Part shown: piece after piece, positions 13,068 to 24,274 of the stretch
Position numbering within the stretch: position 1 is the stretch's first letter
Layout: each line of letters opens with the position of its first letter
Assembly: GCA_963693365.1 (NCBI GenBank)
Contig: CAVNZM010000010.1
Coordinates: 434,001 to 498,000, forward strand
Direction: 5' to 3'
DNA length: 64,000 nucleotides
DNA from: Amoebidium appalachense
Lineage: Eukaryota > Ichthyosporea
Notes under the pieces: model-generated
What the model was told of the DNA's origin: nothing
What the model saw: the letters and a program-made list of their open reading frames with translations, nothing else
Database searches by the model: none
Program-made: the position numbers and the translations under genes

Positions 13068-14402
13068 ATGAACACAGAGGGATCGTCCTCGCCGAAGCAC
13101 ATTGATCCCCATCTGCACAACAATCCCAATCGAGCTTCACCGGTAAGCCAAAACGCCAGCCCTCTTCGGCATCCCTACTCGAATTCCTCTTCCCCTGGCC
13201 AGAGCCCAACGAACCCTATTACTGGTACACCGATACGCACTTACTACTACTCTAACAAACAATTCAAGGGAAGCCCAAAAAGAAGCCCTTCATCTCCCTC
13301 ACACGCATGTTCCATAACACCGTGCTCGTGGCAGAAGGAGGCGGAGTCACTTCGGAGAGATAATGCGTTTCTGAAAGGAGAAATCACGAGGCTAAACGCA
13401 CAAAGCCAGGCAGTTTCTCCCACGACTACCATTCTCTCATCCAAGGTAGATGATACAGGAGCCACAACCATGACGAGCGTTGGGGCTTGTGGTTTAACGA
13501 CTGCCATCGCCCCCAATCTGCCTCCTTCAACAACAAACGATCTACCTCTGCCGGCCACAATCTTGTGTGAACAAAAAAATTCTCAAGAACAGTCCAGGAA
13601 TACCACTGCTGTTCCGGACAACAAAACCACGGTTTACCCTGAAGCTACTACAAGGGTGGAGTGCCGAAAACATTTGAGTGATGATGTACCCGAACACACG
13701 GACACCAATTGTTCTCGATCTCCCGAAGAGTCCAGCTACCCAAACGGAAACATGGAAATGGCAAAGGAAACGCCCAATCATGCTGAAAACATGGGATGTG
13801 AGAAGCCTTCTGGTTCAGAGGATGCAACACAGAGACCAGTACCACTCTTGTCTGTGAGATGTCATTTCAGGCGCGAGTGTCGCAATGCATGGGTAACACA
13901 AATACGCAGTGCAAGGAAGGAGGTCTGTGCGGCCGTTTACACTTTGGATGATGCTTTAGTTCTCAAAGAACTCTCAGATGCAGCTAACATGCGAAACGTG
14001 CATGTCAGAATCGTGGCCGATGTACAACAGTTCTCCAAGGCGATTCAGAAAAAGGTGCTTCTGAAGAATTTAGTGCAAGATGCGCATGTTAACTTCCGGA
14101 CATTGAGCGGGTTGGGGGTTAAGTATCCGGATGGGAAGACATTCCCAGGCGACCAGCACAACAAGTTTCTATTGGTGGATTGTCACACCTTGGTTACGGG
14201 ATCTTTTAACCCCACGTATCACTCTGTTAACGGAAACTATGAGAATGTGCTTACCATATCCAGACAAGATGCTTGTGAACAAGAGAGGAGGAGTACAAAT
14301 AGGGATGGGGATAGAGATGGGGATGTGTTTGGGGCAGTGATGAGGAGGTATGCGACAGAGTTTGAGGAGTTGTGGCATGCAGCTGCGCCTGCTGCGTGTT
14401 AG
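13068..14402 (+). CDS. single-HKD phospholipase D-like protein (PLD6/Zucchini-type domain)
   Basis: An intronless gene of 444 residues. The first ATG in frame is at 13068 and the TAG stop at 14400. Residues 1-80 are Ser/Pro/Asn-rich and probably disordered. A short coiled coil lies at about 88-112 (WQKEAESLRRDNAFLKGEIT). A Thr/Ser-rich stretch follows to about 255, and then a PLD-like domain at about 260-398. The catalytic signature is HNKFLLVD (H364, K366, D371), followed by TGSFNPT (S379) and NYENVL (E392). One HKD motif per chain is typical of mitochondrial cardiolipin hydrolase/Zucchini and Nuc-type nucleases, which dimerise to form the active site. Known members act as phosphodiesterases on cardiolipin or on RNA in piRNA maturation; which applies here is unknown. 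No signal peptide or N-terminal membrane helix is evident, unlike animal PLD6. Codon use looks unbiased and there are no repeats inside the frame. Confidence 0.8.
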   Translation: MNTEGSSSPKHIDPHLHNNPNRASPVSQNASPLRHPYSNSSSPGQSPTNPITGTPIRTYYYSNKQFKGSPKRSPSSPSHACSITPCSWQKEAESLRRDNAFLKGEITRLNAQSQAVSPTTTILSSKVDDTGATTMTSVGACGLTTAIAPNLPPSTTNDLPLPATILCEQKNSQEQSRNTTAVPDNKTTVYPEATTRVECRKHLSDDVPEHTDTNCSRSPEESSYPNGNMEMAKETPNHAENMGCEKPSGSEDATQRPVPLLSVRCHFRRECRNAWVTQIRSARKEVCAAVYTLDDALVLKELSDAANMRNVHVRIVADVQQFSKAIQKKVLLKNLVQDAHVNFRTLSGLGVKYPDGKTFPGDQHNKFLLVDCHTLVTGSFNPTYHSVNGNYENVLTISRQDACEQERRSTNRDGDRDGDVFGAVMRRYATEFEELWHAAAPAAC

Positions 14403-14518
14403 TGGGTTTAAGGTGACTCAAGGGGGCCTGGGGAATTTCACACGAAAGTTTTCCCCTTAAGGATGCTTAGCCTAGTTTTCACCCAGAGTGTTTGTGCCTT
14501 TTTTTCTTTTTCTTTTTC

Positions 14519-14562
14519 TTTTTCTTTTTTTTTTTTTTTTTTGGTGGTGGGGGCAGGGGAAA

Positions 14563-14596
<34 letters not shown>

Positions 14597-14795
14597 CTTG
14601 GTTTTTTATCTCTTTTTTGGCGACGGGGATGTAGGGGGAAGAGAGGGCCGGCGGAGGGGGGAGGGGGGGTCTATGTGTTACAGTAGCTGGTGCATGTGAC
14701 TTTTTAAAATGACAGGCGGTGTACTTTCCGAAAGTCTGTCTGTAACGAATAAAGGTTGTAATCTTTGGCCTTGAGCCATCAACCACCGCATGTGC

Positions 14796-14833
<38 letters not shown>

Positions 14834-14850
14834 CCCCTCCCCCCCCTCTC
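14519..14850. repeat. T-, G- and C-tracts downstream of the PLD-like gene
   Basis: A (CTTTTT)n and T-run (to about 14542), a G-run (about 14564-14596) and a C-run (about 14798-14830) lie in the 450 bp after the stop codon. About 14985-15055 holds an inverted, decayed copy of the GTTAGAGGGTTGG module. No gene is visible. Confidence 0.85.
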
Positions 14851-15136
14851 CCCAACCACACACACACACACACACAAACACACGGAAAAGCCACTTACGA
14901 GAGATAACAGAAGCAAAACCCATTCTTTTGTGGAGGTGGAGAAACTGCTTGTTTTGTTTCAAGGTTTGATTTCGGGTTAAATTTTTATTGTTGTGTCGTT
15001 ATGCGTCAGAGTCTTTTGGTGTGTCTCCTCCATATTCCCAACCCTTTGCAATGGATCCCCCCTCCCCCCTCCCCCCCCCCCTTTCCCCCGTCTCAGTGTA
15101 GACTTAGCATAGGGACCTCGTCATGATGGGCTGTGG

Positions 15137-15370
<234 letters not shown>

Positions 15371-16259
15371 CCCCTTTCTTTTTTCCCGTTGATTCAATTC
15401 GAAGGCTGGCAAGTTTGGTTTTTATGCCATTATTCCACATCCAGTTCCAACCGTTCTACATAAATCCCCCCCAGCCCCCCCCCCCCCCCCTTCCCCCCCC
15501 CCCCTTCCCTCCCCCTCTCCCCTCCTTCCCTCCCCTTCCAACCCCCCTCCCCCCCTCCCCCTCCCCCCCCCCCCCACACACACACCAAACACTGTCACAC
15601 ACGTGCATGCGTGCCCACACACACACGCACCACACAGCATTCGCTCCCCTCCATCCCCCCACCCTTCACCCCCCGACGGATTCTCCAGCTTGATACATAT
15701 GGTTTTTTCAAACGGCCCTAGTATCAATGTTGGGGGCCGTAACCGTTCCTCCCCCTCCCCCTCCCCTCCCCCCCCCCCCCCCCCCCCCCCCCCCTCCCCC
15801 CCCCTCGCCCCTGGCTCGGGGCCCGGGCACACACACGCACCCAAGCCCACATACACACGCACACGAGCACACCCACACACACATACAAACGCACACACCA
15901 AACATGTCACACCTCATCCTTGCCCCTTCTTACGCAAGCAACCAACCCCCATTCGGGCGCAAAGCCCCCCAAAAAAGCGCTCAACACTCCCACAAGTTAC
16001 TTCCAGTTGATATCCCTCCCCTTCCCCCCCCCCTCCCCCCCCCCCCCCCCCCTACCCCACATCCCCCACCACCACCACCACCACCCACCCACCCATGGGC
16101 ACCGTACACCAACAAAGGGCTTGCAAAACCCCAGCCCGTCCCCTTTGAATTCTTGTAAACTACTAATGAATACTAAAGCCAGATACATAATACCTACCTC
16201 GAGTTATACAGTCAACCCCCCCCCCCCCCCCCCCTTCCCCCCCCTACAATTGCAGATAT

Positions 16260-16404
16260 TTGAAAATATCCGTGTTACTGCGGCATCTCTAAAGTGAACT
16301 GGCATGCAACGCGAACTTATACATGCAAGGCGCATTTGCATGTATAAGTTCGTGTTGCATGCCAGTTCACTTTAGAGATGCCGCAGTAACACGGATATTT
16401 TCAA
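16260..16404. repeat. near-perfect 145-bp palindrome (69-bp arms, 7-nt loop)
   Basis: Arms 16260-16328 and 16336-16404 are reverse complements with a single mismatch (CAACGCGAAC against CAACACGAAC). They enclose GGCGCAT. The RNA from either strand would fold into one long hairpin. There is no flanking inverted-repeat structure beyond the arms. It could be a foldback transposon, a hairpin RNA locus, or an inverted duplication formed at a replication fork. Confidence 0.9.
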
Positions 16405-16700
16405 CTGCACTCGTCTTCTTCAAATTATGCGCTGAGTGCTGTGCGTTACCTGACTCTGTCTCGCTCTTCAAGCCCCACCAACCCCTCCCGCTCGAACTCC
16501 CCTCCCTTTCCACCCTCGGCGTCTGTTCCCCCGCTCCCTCCCCCCCCCCTCCCCCCCCCCCCCCCCCCCAACACACACACACACATAAACAAAGAGAGAA
16601 CGAAGGGGGGAGGGGGAAAAGGGAGGGGGCGGGATGCCGGATGGGGTGGGGGGGATTAAAGGGATGGGAGGAGGGGGGGCTAGAGAGGCAGGAGCTAGGG

Positions 16701-16703
<3 letters not shown>

Positions 16704-16780
<77 letters not shown>

Positions 16781-16802
16781 CAGAGAGAGAGAGAGAGAGA
16801 CA

Positions 16803-16880
<78 letters not shown>

Positions 16881-16960
16881 TCGGAGAGAGAGAAGCTAGA
16901 CAGAGAGAGAGACAAGGAGGGGGGGGGGGGGAGAGGGGGAGCGGGGAGAGAGAGAGAGAG

Positions 16961-17035
<75 letters not shown>

Positions 17036-17062
17036 AGTGTGTGTGTATGTGTGTGTGTGTGT
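16704..17062. repeat. (GA)n arrays with G-tract and (GT)n
   Basis: Three (GA)n runs (about 16705-16800, 16833-16878 and 16966-17028), a G-run at about 16806-16833 and (GT)n to 17062. Open frames here on both strands are repeat artefacts (Arg-Glu and Leu-Ser). Confidence 0.95.
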
Positions 17063-17394
17063 GAGGAGCCTCGGAAAGCCGAAAGGGGGAGAGAAAAAGA
17101 GATGCATTACTGAAAATTCGGAGAAAATAGAAGACTTCGTCAGGCTAGCCTGAAGGTATCGGATAAGATTTTTCAACTTAGTAAGCGCCACACCGTTTTG
17201 AAAGCCATCATGTGCACACAACTTGGCCCGGGTGACCATGCCTAGGCCTAGGCCGATATTCTTGAGCCATATTCAATGCATACAGCTATAGCTATGGGCT
17301 AGTACGCTTGAGTGAATTGCAATATTCCTACTTTTTTATTGTTGTTTTTTTTTATATTAGAGGGATCGGGTGGCCATTGGCATGATGTGTTTCA

Positions 17395-17470
17395 TTACAT
17401 ATTGCACTGAGGCCTAGCTTCGGAACGGCCTTGCCCTGTATATGCACTACAACTGCAGTGTAGGTGTTAG
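17395..17470 (-). pseudogene. decayed copy of the PLC-like C2 exon 2
   Basis: On the minus strand this reads NTYTAVVVHIQGKAVPKLG, resembling [20 protein letters not shown] from the PLC-like exon 9923-9812. At base level CGGAACGGCCTTGCCCTGTA parallels CGGAACAGGCCCTTGCTCTG. It lies about 6.7 kb upstream of the PLC-like start, follows a 50-base C-tract (17474-17523) as the real exon follows a C-tract, and has no partner exons. It is probably a relic of an upstream duplication. Confidence 0.45.
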
Positions 17471-17472
17471 GC

Positions 17473-17524
<52 letters not shown>

Positions 17525-17924
17525 CCCCCCCGCGCCCCCGCTGCCCCCTCTCCATTCTCTTCCTCCCTCTACAAAGGAGAGGTCTCCCCGGACGTACACA
17601 CCCCACTGAATTCCACCCTACACAATCACACAGACACACGGGTACAGGAGTAGATGGTTTAATGATGCAGCACCGGTGCAAACCTAATTAGGTATTCTTA
17701 CACCGAGGAATGATACACACTATCAGCCTATTGTACAACTGTCGCACTGTGTACTGGCACAAAACCCGCAAATTTAGTTAGCATAGTGTACTGCATACCC
17801 CTACAGTAGGCGTTTGGTATCAGCATATGTGCAATCCCCGTGCGTATGCATGCACCTTCTTGCCCTTCGCCATCCATTGTGATGTTGCAAGCAGTCAGAA
17901 AACAAAAGTTTTCATTGTCTTATG

Positions 17925-17962
17925 CAGCACCGCTGCCTCAGCACCAAAAGGCAGCGGTGCTG
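17925..17962. repeat. 14-bp perfect hairpin
   Basis: CAGCACCGCTGCCT (17925-17938) and its exact reverse complement (17949-17962) flank a 10-nt loop. The surrounding 17800-18260 shows no recognisable gene. Confidence 0.7.
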
Positions 17963-18329
17963 AATATGACCTTGATAAAAAGGTTCAAATCGAAAGAGAA
18001 AACAGAAGCCCCCCCCGCCCCCGGAAATGGAAAACAGTAAGTCAGCCCCCTCCCCCCCTCGAACTAGAAAACAGAAAGGTCCCCCCATCCTCCCCCCCCC
18101 CCACACACACAAACCCACCAATCATCCGATGCCATGACCGTAATGAAGTCCCTAATAGCCCCGCTAACTGCCCCCAGTTCTCTACTACCCATTCTCGCGG
18201 CTCGCACCGCCCCCTCGCATGTGCCGAACTCTTCTATTAGCCTAGACACTGACCCATTACCATTTTCTCATTGTCTGGACGATGGTGATGCTGGGGGAGA
18301 GGGTGGGGTGTGTGTGGGGGGAGGATGTG

Positions 18330-18600
18330 CAAAAAAGTACGCATAAACAACGGACAACGCGATGCTGCAGAGTGTAAAGAGTATGTATAATAAGCAGAAG
18401 GCATCCTCAGGGGGAGGCCCACGTCATCCACAGTATCTGAGTTTGGACCCGTTCATCTCGGCAACGAAACCCAACTCAGATACTGTTTCGGGAAGGGGGG
18501 AGGGGAAAGGGGGGGGGGGGGGTTTGAATGTGTCAAAAGGTACGACGTACACAAGAACAAACGGATAACACGATGCAGAATGCAAGCCATACATAGGGGG
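18330..18600 (+). mobile_element. two partial copies of the G-anchored repeat
   Basis: 18330-18490 carries a diverged internal part (AATAAGCAGAAGGCATCC, then CCACAGTATCTGAGTT and ACCCAACTCAGATACTGTTT). A short G-tract follows, and then the head module starts (TTTGAATGTGTCAAAAGG) and runs to the tract at 18596. Two copies of a 26-bp motif (GAATGAATCGGTTGAGATAC and its near-repeat) lie further on, at about 18787 and 18831. Confidence 0.75.
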
Positions 18601-19109
18601 GAAGGCTTTGAGCTTGAGTTGCAAATCCCCTCTCTGACTGGATATGCGCACACACATTGCAACTACATAATAAACTTGCATATTTAAGATGATCGAGAGT
18701 CCGAGACAGCACTTCATAGTGTACAATATTCATGACTGTATAATCAGAATCGTTTTAACATTTGTGCTCTGCGCTCAACTCAGAGAATGAATCGGTTGAG
18801 ATACTATCTCGAGCTCAACAGAGTCTCAGAATGAATCGGTCGAGATACTATCTCGATAATGCTGCAAAATACTTAGCTATAATCAAGCATGTTTAGTCAC
18901 CAGTAGGTGCTGTGTGTAGTACATTCGCGGCCAGCGTTTGCCACCGTTCATAAATCACATTTTCGACAAGACTTTTTTCTACGGATGAAGCCTAAAGGTC
19001 GCGTGTTGTATATACAGATTGCATTTCCCCATACGCCTGAAACCAACCAATGTTTCTACGGAGGACTTTCCGTAGTTGGTCTCCTCTAATCCCCTTATGT
19101 ATCTGGGGT

Positions 19110-19877
19110 TTATACGAACACAAGCACCGGTTTTTGGTTGCTCTCACTGACCTTGGACCCCCCCTCCACAATTTTCTGGGACTCAAGACCAAGAATTGCA
19201 CCTGCACTATCCATCACCACGACTTCTTTCTCTTCATCCTCCGCATCATCGGTGTAAAACTCAATATCGACGTCTCCGCTTGACTGGGGCTCGCATGTGC
19301 ATGAGAGCGAGCACCTCAGCCAGATGCACAGGAACATGGCGGTGGTGATGGCGAGAAGTGCAAGGGTAATCATCTGAACAAGGATTGTGCGGAAAGTGAC
19401 CGTAACCTCGATAACTCGAATATTTCTCTTCACCACTGTGCCTGGTGCCCTCTGTGCATCCTGTGCGGGCGTCACTTTCTGCAGACTCATAAGTGCCCGG
19501 GCGATTTCAGCCTCGTGTTGACTGTCGGATCCCAAATGTGCCTTGGAGGTGTGATTCGATGAAGGCAAGGGGTAGCCAGTATTGAGGGAAAGCCATGCGG
19601 CTGCCTGTTTCATAAGCGTGGAAAACACTGGATAGATGGTCTGTGAAGTGGAAACAATAACGAACGTTCGCCGCCTCTTCCCCGTGGATGTTGAGAGGGT
19701 GTTGGAGTTGACGGACACGTGTGGCTGTATGTGTAGGGTGGAGGTAAGAGGGAGGGACAGATGTGTGTCTCGTGTGATTGATGTACCCGGTGCGTGCGCG
19801 TAGGAAACGAGAACTGGGACAGCGTTAGTGCTCTGTCCGGCCAACATGGCACTCGCAAACACCAACAGGCTCTTCAT
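19110..19877 (-). CDS. small type I membrane protein, function unknown
   Basis: An intronless gene of 255 residues. ATG at 19877 is chosen because it opens a clear signal peptide (MKSLLVFASAMLAGQSTNA) and lies about 85 bp below a TATA box. The ectodomain (about 20-160) is Ser/Thr/His-rich with one N-glycosylation sequon (NHT at 108) and a basic GKRRR at 66-70. A single membrane helix spans about 162-188 (FRTILVQMITLALLAITTAM). A Cys cluster (CSLSCTC, a possible palmitoylation site) follows at once, and then an acidic cytoplasmic tail rich in Asp and Glu (about 202-218). TAA stop at 19112. No known domain is recognised; receptor or adhesion roles would be guesses. Reading is open for another 25 codons upstream but without an ATG, so the start is firm. 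Confidence 0.7.
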   Translation of the reverse strand: MKSLLVFASAMLAGQSTNAVPVLVSYAHAPGTSITRDTHLSLPLTSTLHIQPHVSVNSNTLSTSTGKRRRTFVIVSTSQTIYPVFSTLMKQAAAWLSLNTGYPLPSSNHTSKAHLGSDSQHEAEIARALMSLQKVTPAQDAQRAPGTVVKRNIRVIEVTVTFRTILVQMITLALLAITTAMFLCIWLRCSLSCTCEPQSSGDVDIEFYTDDAEDEEKEVVVMDSAGAILGLESQKIVEGGSKVSESNQKPVLVFV

Positions 19878-19960
19878 TGTGACTTTGAAAGGAAAAACGT
19901 AAAAGAGGGCTGTTGGTTTTTTGTAGATGGTGAAATGTTTGCGTTTGGTCACCGCCTGAA

Positions 19961-19970
19961 CTTATATACA
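19961..19970 (-). promoter_or_regulatory. TATA box of the 19110-19877 gene
   Basis: The minus strand reads TGTATATAAG, 84 bp before the ATG. A start of transcription about 30 bp on would give a leader of roughly 50-60 nt. A CCAAT motif (minus strand TATCCAATCA) lies about 320 bp further upstream, near 20290. Confidence 0.55.
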
Positions 19971-20594
19971 TTCGCTGATAGTTTGAGCTTTGCGTGATTT
20001 GCAACTAATCAAACGGCTTCCTTGCACAACCGTGGCGTCGCACCTTTCGCTGTTTGGCAGCCGCAAAAGGTTTTGAATTCTTCTATTACTAAGAAGCCAT
20101 TAAGTAAATGGTTCATAAGCATAACTAATATGATTTTATCTCAAATATCTTCATTTTCTTGCCTGTCTATATCATTTTCTTTGGTTTGAGGAAAGGTGAA
20201 CTCTACTTTGGAAGCGGCCGAATGTGGTTATTGTGGGATGATTAAGCCAATCGGAAACGCGATATTGTCGTGTAGCATTGTGTTCTGATTGGATAACAGC
20301 GTAAACACAAGTAGTGCAAATTTGAAAATAGTGATGGTTTGGGAATTCGGATGCGGCTCCCAGGTGAAGGTAGGTTTACGTTATAGCTTTTTTTGAGTCC
20401 CTACTGTAGTCAAAATGATATTTTGGGTACTCTGCGCGACTCACATCAAGGAGTACAATATTGCTAGCATCGCGTGTTGAAAACACCCTAGATCGCTCTG
20501 ATCCCCAAGTTGCGGCAAGGGTCTCCCAAGATGAAAGCGGTAATTTAAAATTTCATTTGTTCCGGATGCCCTTCCACCCGCGCTTCTTAAGGCA

Positions 20595-21040
20595 TTGTGC
20601 CCTCCGCCCGTTATTACCAAAGGTGGGAATACGCCTCCTCCACCCCCCTTTGCTTATTTGGTGAGCGAGTTTTTCTCTGCCTCCTATGAGTTTGGATTCA
20701 TTCCTTCGTCGTGGAATGACACCATTATAAATCCCGTCCGCAAGAAGGTCTCTACTTGTCCGATTTCTTCCTTCCGGCCAGTCACCTTAACTAACATATT
20801 TCGTCGCCTATTCAAGTCCTGCATATTGCGTGCCTTCCACAAACATGAGACCTTATCGAGTTGAACCACGGTATGTTTAATGAGTTTTCTAGGGTGTATG
20901 ATTATTTAAGTCGTTATCTCCTTCGTATCCGAGAGTGAGGGCTTTTTTTTGTATTTTCTTCTCCGAGATATCGGTGATATCTCGATGGTTTCTATTTTGC
21001 TGCGCATATCAATAAAGTCATTGTAAAAAATATAAAAAAT
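20595..21040 (+). mobile_element. LINE fragment with N-terminal reverse transcriptase segment and hairpin tail
   Basis: About 20650-20845 encodes SSWNDTIINPVRKK and SFRPVTLTNIFRRLFKSCIL, the segment in which non-LTR reverse transcriptases have IP.SWK...V.PI.K and YRPISLTN...K. The frame then stops. Downstream are a perfect 9-bp hairpin (20964-20984, CGAGATATC-GGT-GATATCTCG), AATAAA at 21011 and an A-rich tail. It is internally deleted and cannot be functional. Non-LTR retroposons copy their RNA into nicked chromosomal DNA. Confidence 0.65.
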
Positions 21041-21269
21041 TCATTCGACTCTGATTCTGTTGTGTGCTTTGCTGTGATTATACGGTATACTTTAGAATCT
21101 ACCACGGTAGTTGTTACAGAACTTTTCTACGGATCCGGATTTATCTTTTTGCTAGATTGTAGAAGGCTGAGTACACCTTGCACTAATAACTGCATGAATA
21201 TGAAGGTGCTCGTCGCACGACGCGCACGATGTTTTTTTTGGGTCTAGAATTTCAATTTTTACGATTGTG

Positions 21270-21410
21270 TTTTGCCTCGAGTAAACACTTGTCGCTTTAT
21301 TTTTATTTCGTAGCTTTTGGCTTTTTCAGTTCTATTGGTGATTATGTAGCCTGTGGCTGCACGTTGCCCTCATCAACGGATCAATAAACCCGAGTCAAAA
21401 GAAAAAAAAG
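21270..21410 (+). mobile_element. LINE 3' end (tail only)
   Basis: About 140 bp (GCCTCGAGTAAACACTTG ... CAATAAACCCGAGTCAAAAG, then A-rich) match, inverted, the 3' end of the LINE at 44765-45730. This is a strongly 5'-truncated insertion ending in a polyadenylation signal and A-tail. The rest of 21411-22160 shows nothing recognisable. Confidence 0.7.
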
Positions 21411-22321
21411 AAAAAAGAGTAAACAGCTTAAACCCCATCGACACATCCGATCGCCGCGCTGCAGTGCCATGCAAGTGCCAATAGAAAATAAAACCCCATG
21501 ATAAATAGTGAATACCTGACCGACGTTGAGTTTTTGTAGAGGAAAGCATAAGATTTTAGACCCTCTCTGACTTTTTCAAGATGCATTTTTGTATGTTAAG
21601 CCTGAAATCGTGAGGGGGATCGGATGTGTCGATGGGGTTTAAGTATGAGAAGGTTTAGGGAGTTCGCAGCTAACCAATGGTAAAGACTCTAGGCACTTGA
21701 GCGTGGCAAAACGGCAAAGTGCAAAGTTCGCAAACAGCCAGCCGGCGCCTGTATCAAAACACTGCCAGTGCCTCGCCAGTCGCGACCGACTCCCGCGCAC
21801 GAGTGGAACGTTCGTTGCATGACGCGGCGACCATGATTATTGCGATATATGATGACACACAGCGCTGCTGACAGTTGAAGCCGCGTGTGCCCTGTATGTA
21901 AAATGCCCTTTGGTGCATATTTTGTCTGTATACACCTATTATTTGGTGACAAACTACAAGCTTGGGCAAAAAGCCACACAGAAGCCACTGAGCACTCGAG
22001 CCACGGTACATTTCCTGCTCATAACATGACATTGTACGAAGGAGAAAAGTCCAACATTGCTATCTCCTTGTCTGCACGAGGCCTACATCTGTATAGAAAA
22101 AAGCGGGTAAAAAAGGCCTTGGTCCTTGAAATCCGAATTTTGAAGGCCGATAATTCCGAAGGTATGGGGTAGATGGGACATATGAGACCCATCCTCTCCT
22201 GCATGGGGAGGGGGGTGGGGGGAGGGGGGTGGGGAGGGACGGACTCGGTCCCACGGTTTCCCGGTACACGACGGGGGTCGTGGGGAAGACTAGGCTGTAT
22301 GTGTATGTGTGTGTCGAGGGG

Positions 22322-22323
22322 AA

Positions 22324-22358
<35 letters not shown>

Positions 22359-23215
22359 GGCCGAGACCGCAAAATGCGGATGGGAAGAGTGGGGGAACCA
22401 CCTGCTTGGGCGAGTGGTGGGACAGCGCCTCGCATTCGTGTGTGTGTGCGTGCGTGTGTGAGTGTAGGTCCGCCTGCCCCCAGCATTCTTGGATATGCAC
22501 GAACATCGTTGTGGTTTCGTATTGATGTATGTAAGAATACACGGAATTGCACGATGGTGACGTGACCGTGTGTGTGTGTGCTCTTGCGCTCGTGTTTGTG
22601 TGTGTACACTTCGCGCCTATCTGCCTCACAGCCTGCCAAATTGGTGTGCGCACACGTGTATGTCGTTGCTTGTGTGTAAGCGGTAGTGGATACATGAACG
22701 TGCACCTGGGTTGGCCAAGAGGGGGGGGGAGGGGGGAGAGTAAGGGAGAACAAAAGGGTAGAGGCTCGAGGCAGACAGGGGAGTGGGGAGGGTCGATGTG
22801 TAGCCTGTGTGACTGCCCCTCACACTTTGACCCTCCCCTCCGCCCCTTCCCCCCCCAACCCTCCTCTACCCCCCGCCCCCCCCCAAGAGGCTCTGTCATT
22901 CAGGTTTCTCACACGAGCTAATATGTATATATATCATGAAAACAACTGAGGATGTTGAAGCAAGTCCCACGGGAATTTTCACTCTCACAGAGAAAACGCT
23001 CAAGACCTACATACCAGTGCCTTTCTCTCACTCGCGTCTCTCGCCCTGCCCCCATCCTCCCTCTCGGACACGATCTGGCGGACACACTGCTTGAAAACAT
23101 TTGGTTCAACAACGCACACACACGCACATATACATAGACACGCACAGACACGGACACACACACACAAACACAGACACACACACAAGCACCCACCCACCCA
23201 TACGCACACGGTCAG
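22322..23215. repeat. G-tract, GT- and CA-rich intergenic sequence
   Basis: A G-run at 22326-22357, GT-rich patches at 22440-22460 and 22566-22680, G-rich sequence near 22720 and CA-rich sequence at 23115-23215. No gene could be built. The stretch 23216-24200 is mixed-composition DNA in which I see no feature. Confidence 0.8.
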
Positions 23216-24228
23216 TGTCCCACAAAACCAACACACACAAATACGTTGCCTTTATCTATGAATAAATTATCGGAACGACAGGAAGAGGGTGGGGGTTGGT
23301 GAAAGAGATCCTGAGCGGCATGCACAGGAGGGATGGGGTGGGCTCGCATCGAGGGAGGGGAGGGGTGTTACCAGGGAGGACTTGGATATTTTCTGCTCCT
23401 CTCACCCCTAAAGAACCTAAGAATCCGTAGCAGAAAATTCTCCATCCCACTTAACACCCGACGCTCCAAGAGCCTGAGACAGCGCATACACATGAAATTG
23501 GTCTGCATAACTGCAGCTGTTATAGTAAACAGGTGGCCAGCTAGCGTTGTGACTGGCTAGTTCAACGCCAAGAGAACAAAAACACCGGTGAAGTAGCACG
23601 CTGGACAAGGGGTATGCTAAAGAACTTCGAAAAGGTTTAATGCGTGCATTCGTGCATGTGCTTTCAAAGTGATGTATTGATGGGGAAGAATGCGCTTTCT
23701 TTGTGACGGACTTCTGGGCTTAGACCCCAGCCACGGAGAAAGAATTTACGCCTGCAAAATTCTCCAACGTAGCATTGTCAGACAAAGCCGGTACAAACGG
23801 TATACATGGTAAGTAACATGAAGGTGGCGTATATAACCCATTACGCGTAACATTTACAACACACCTCATACGACACACCAGTCAGTACTACAACCTCTAG
23901 TGTTACCACACCGTTTTTCATGCTCATGATCAGCAGTGCAGCATTCCACGGCACTTCCCAAGGAAAGACCCCCACGCAGTCTTGTGACATTTAGGACATA
24001 TTGTGATAGACAAAAATTTCACACCGAAAACGTGTACATGTAGTTTGGCAAGGCTTTACTTCCAGGAGTGTAGAACTTTTTATTTTTAATATTTTGATGA
24101 TAATTGATAAAAATACTAGACTTTATGTTATATACCTACACACTCAATTTTTTCATAGAAGTAGAAAAGAATATTTATGCTTTTTATGGGCTCTTGTAGG
24201 TTTTTTTCATGATCACGATCAGACCAAG

Positions 24229-24274
24229 CAATAAATACCTTTTTTCTTTTGACTGGATTTATTCAATAAATACC
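24229..24274 (-). mobile_element. 24-nt retroposed LINE tail with 11-bp target-site duplication
   Basis: CAATAAATACC occurs at 24229-24239 and 24264-24274. Between the copies, on the minus strand, is AATAAATCCAGTCAAAAG followed by six A. This matches the 3' end of LINE tails near 61800 (minus), 21400 (plus) and 44767 (minus). The arrangement is that of a target-primed insertion that stopped after about 24 nt. Confidence 0.65.

Noticed and set aside
17827-18240. 137-codon plus-strand frame
   Set aside because: It crosses the 14-bp hairpin and C-tracts, has no splice or promoter support and no recognisable domain.
23015-23095. Minus-strand segment reading CVRQIVSEREDGGRARDASE with a GTATGT donor
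   Set aside because: The donor is good, but no neighbouring exon or start could be found; kept only as a lead.
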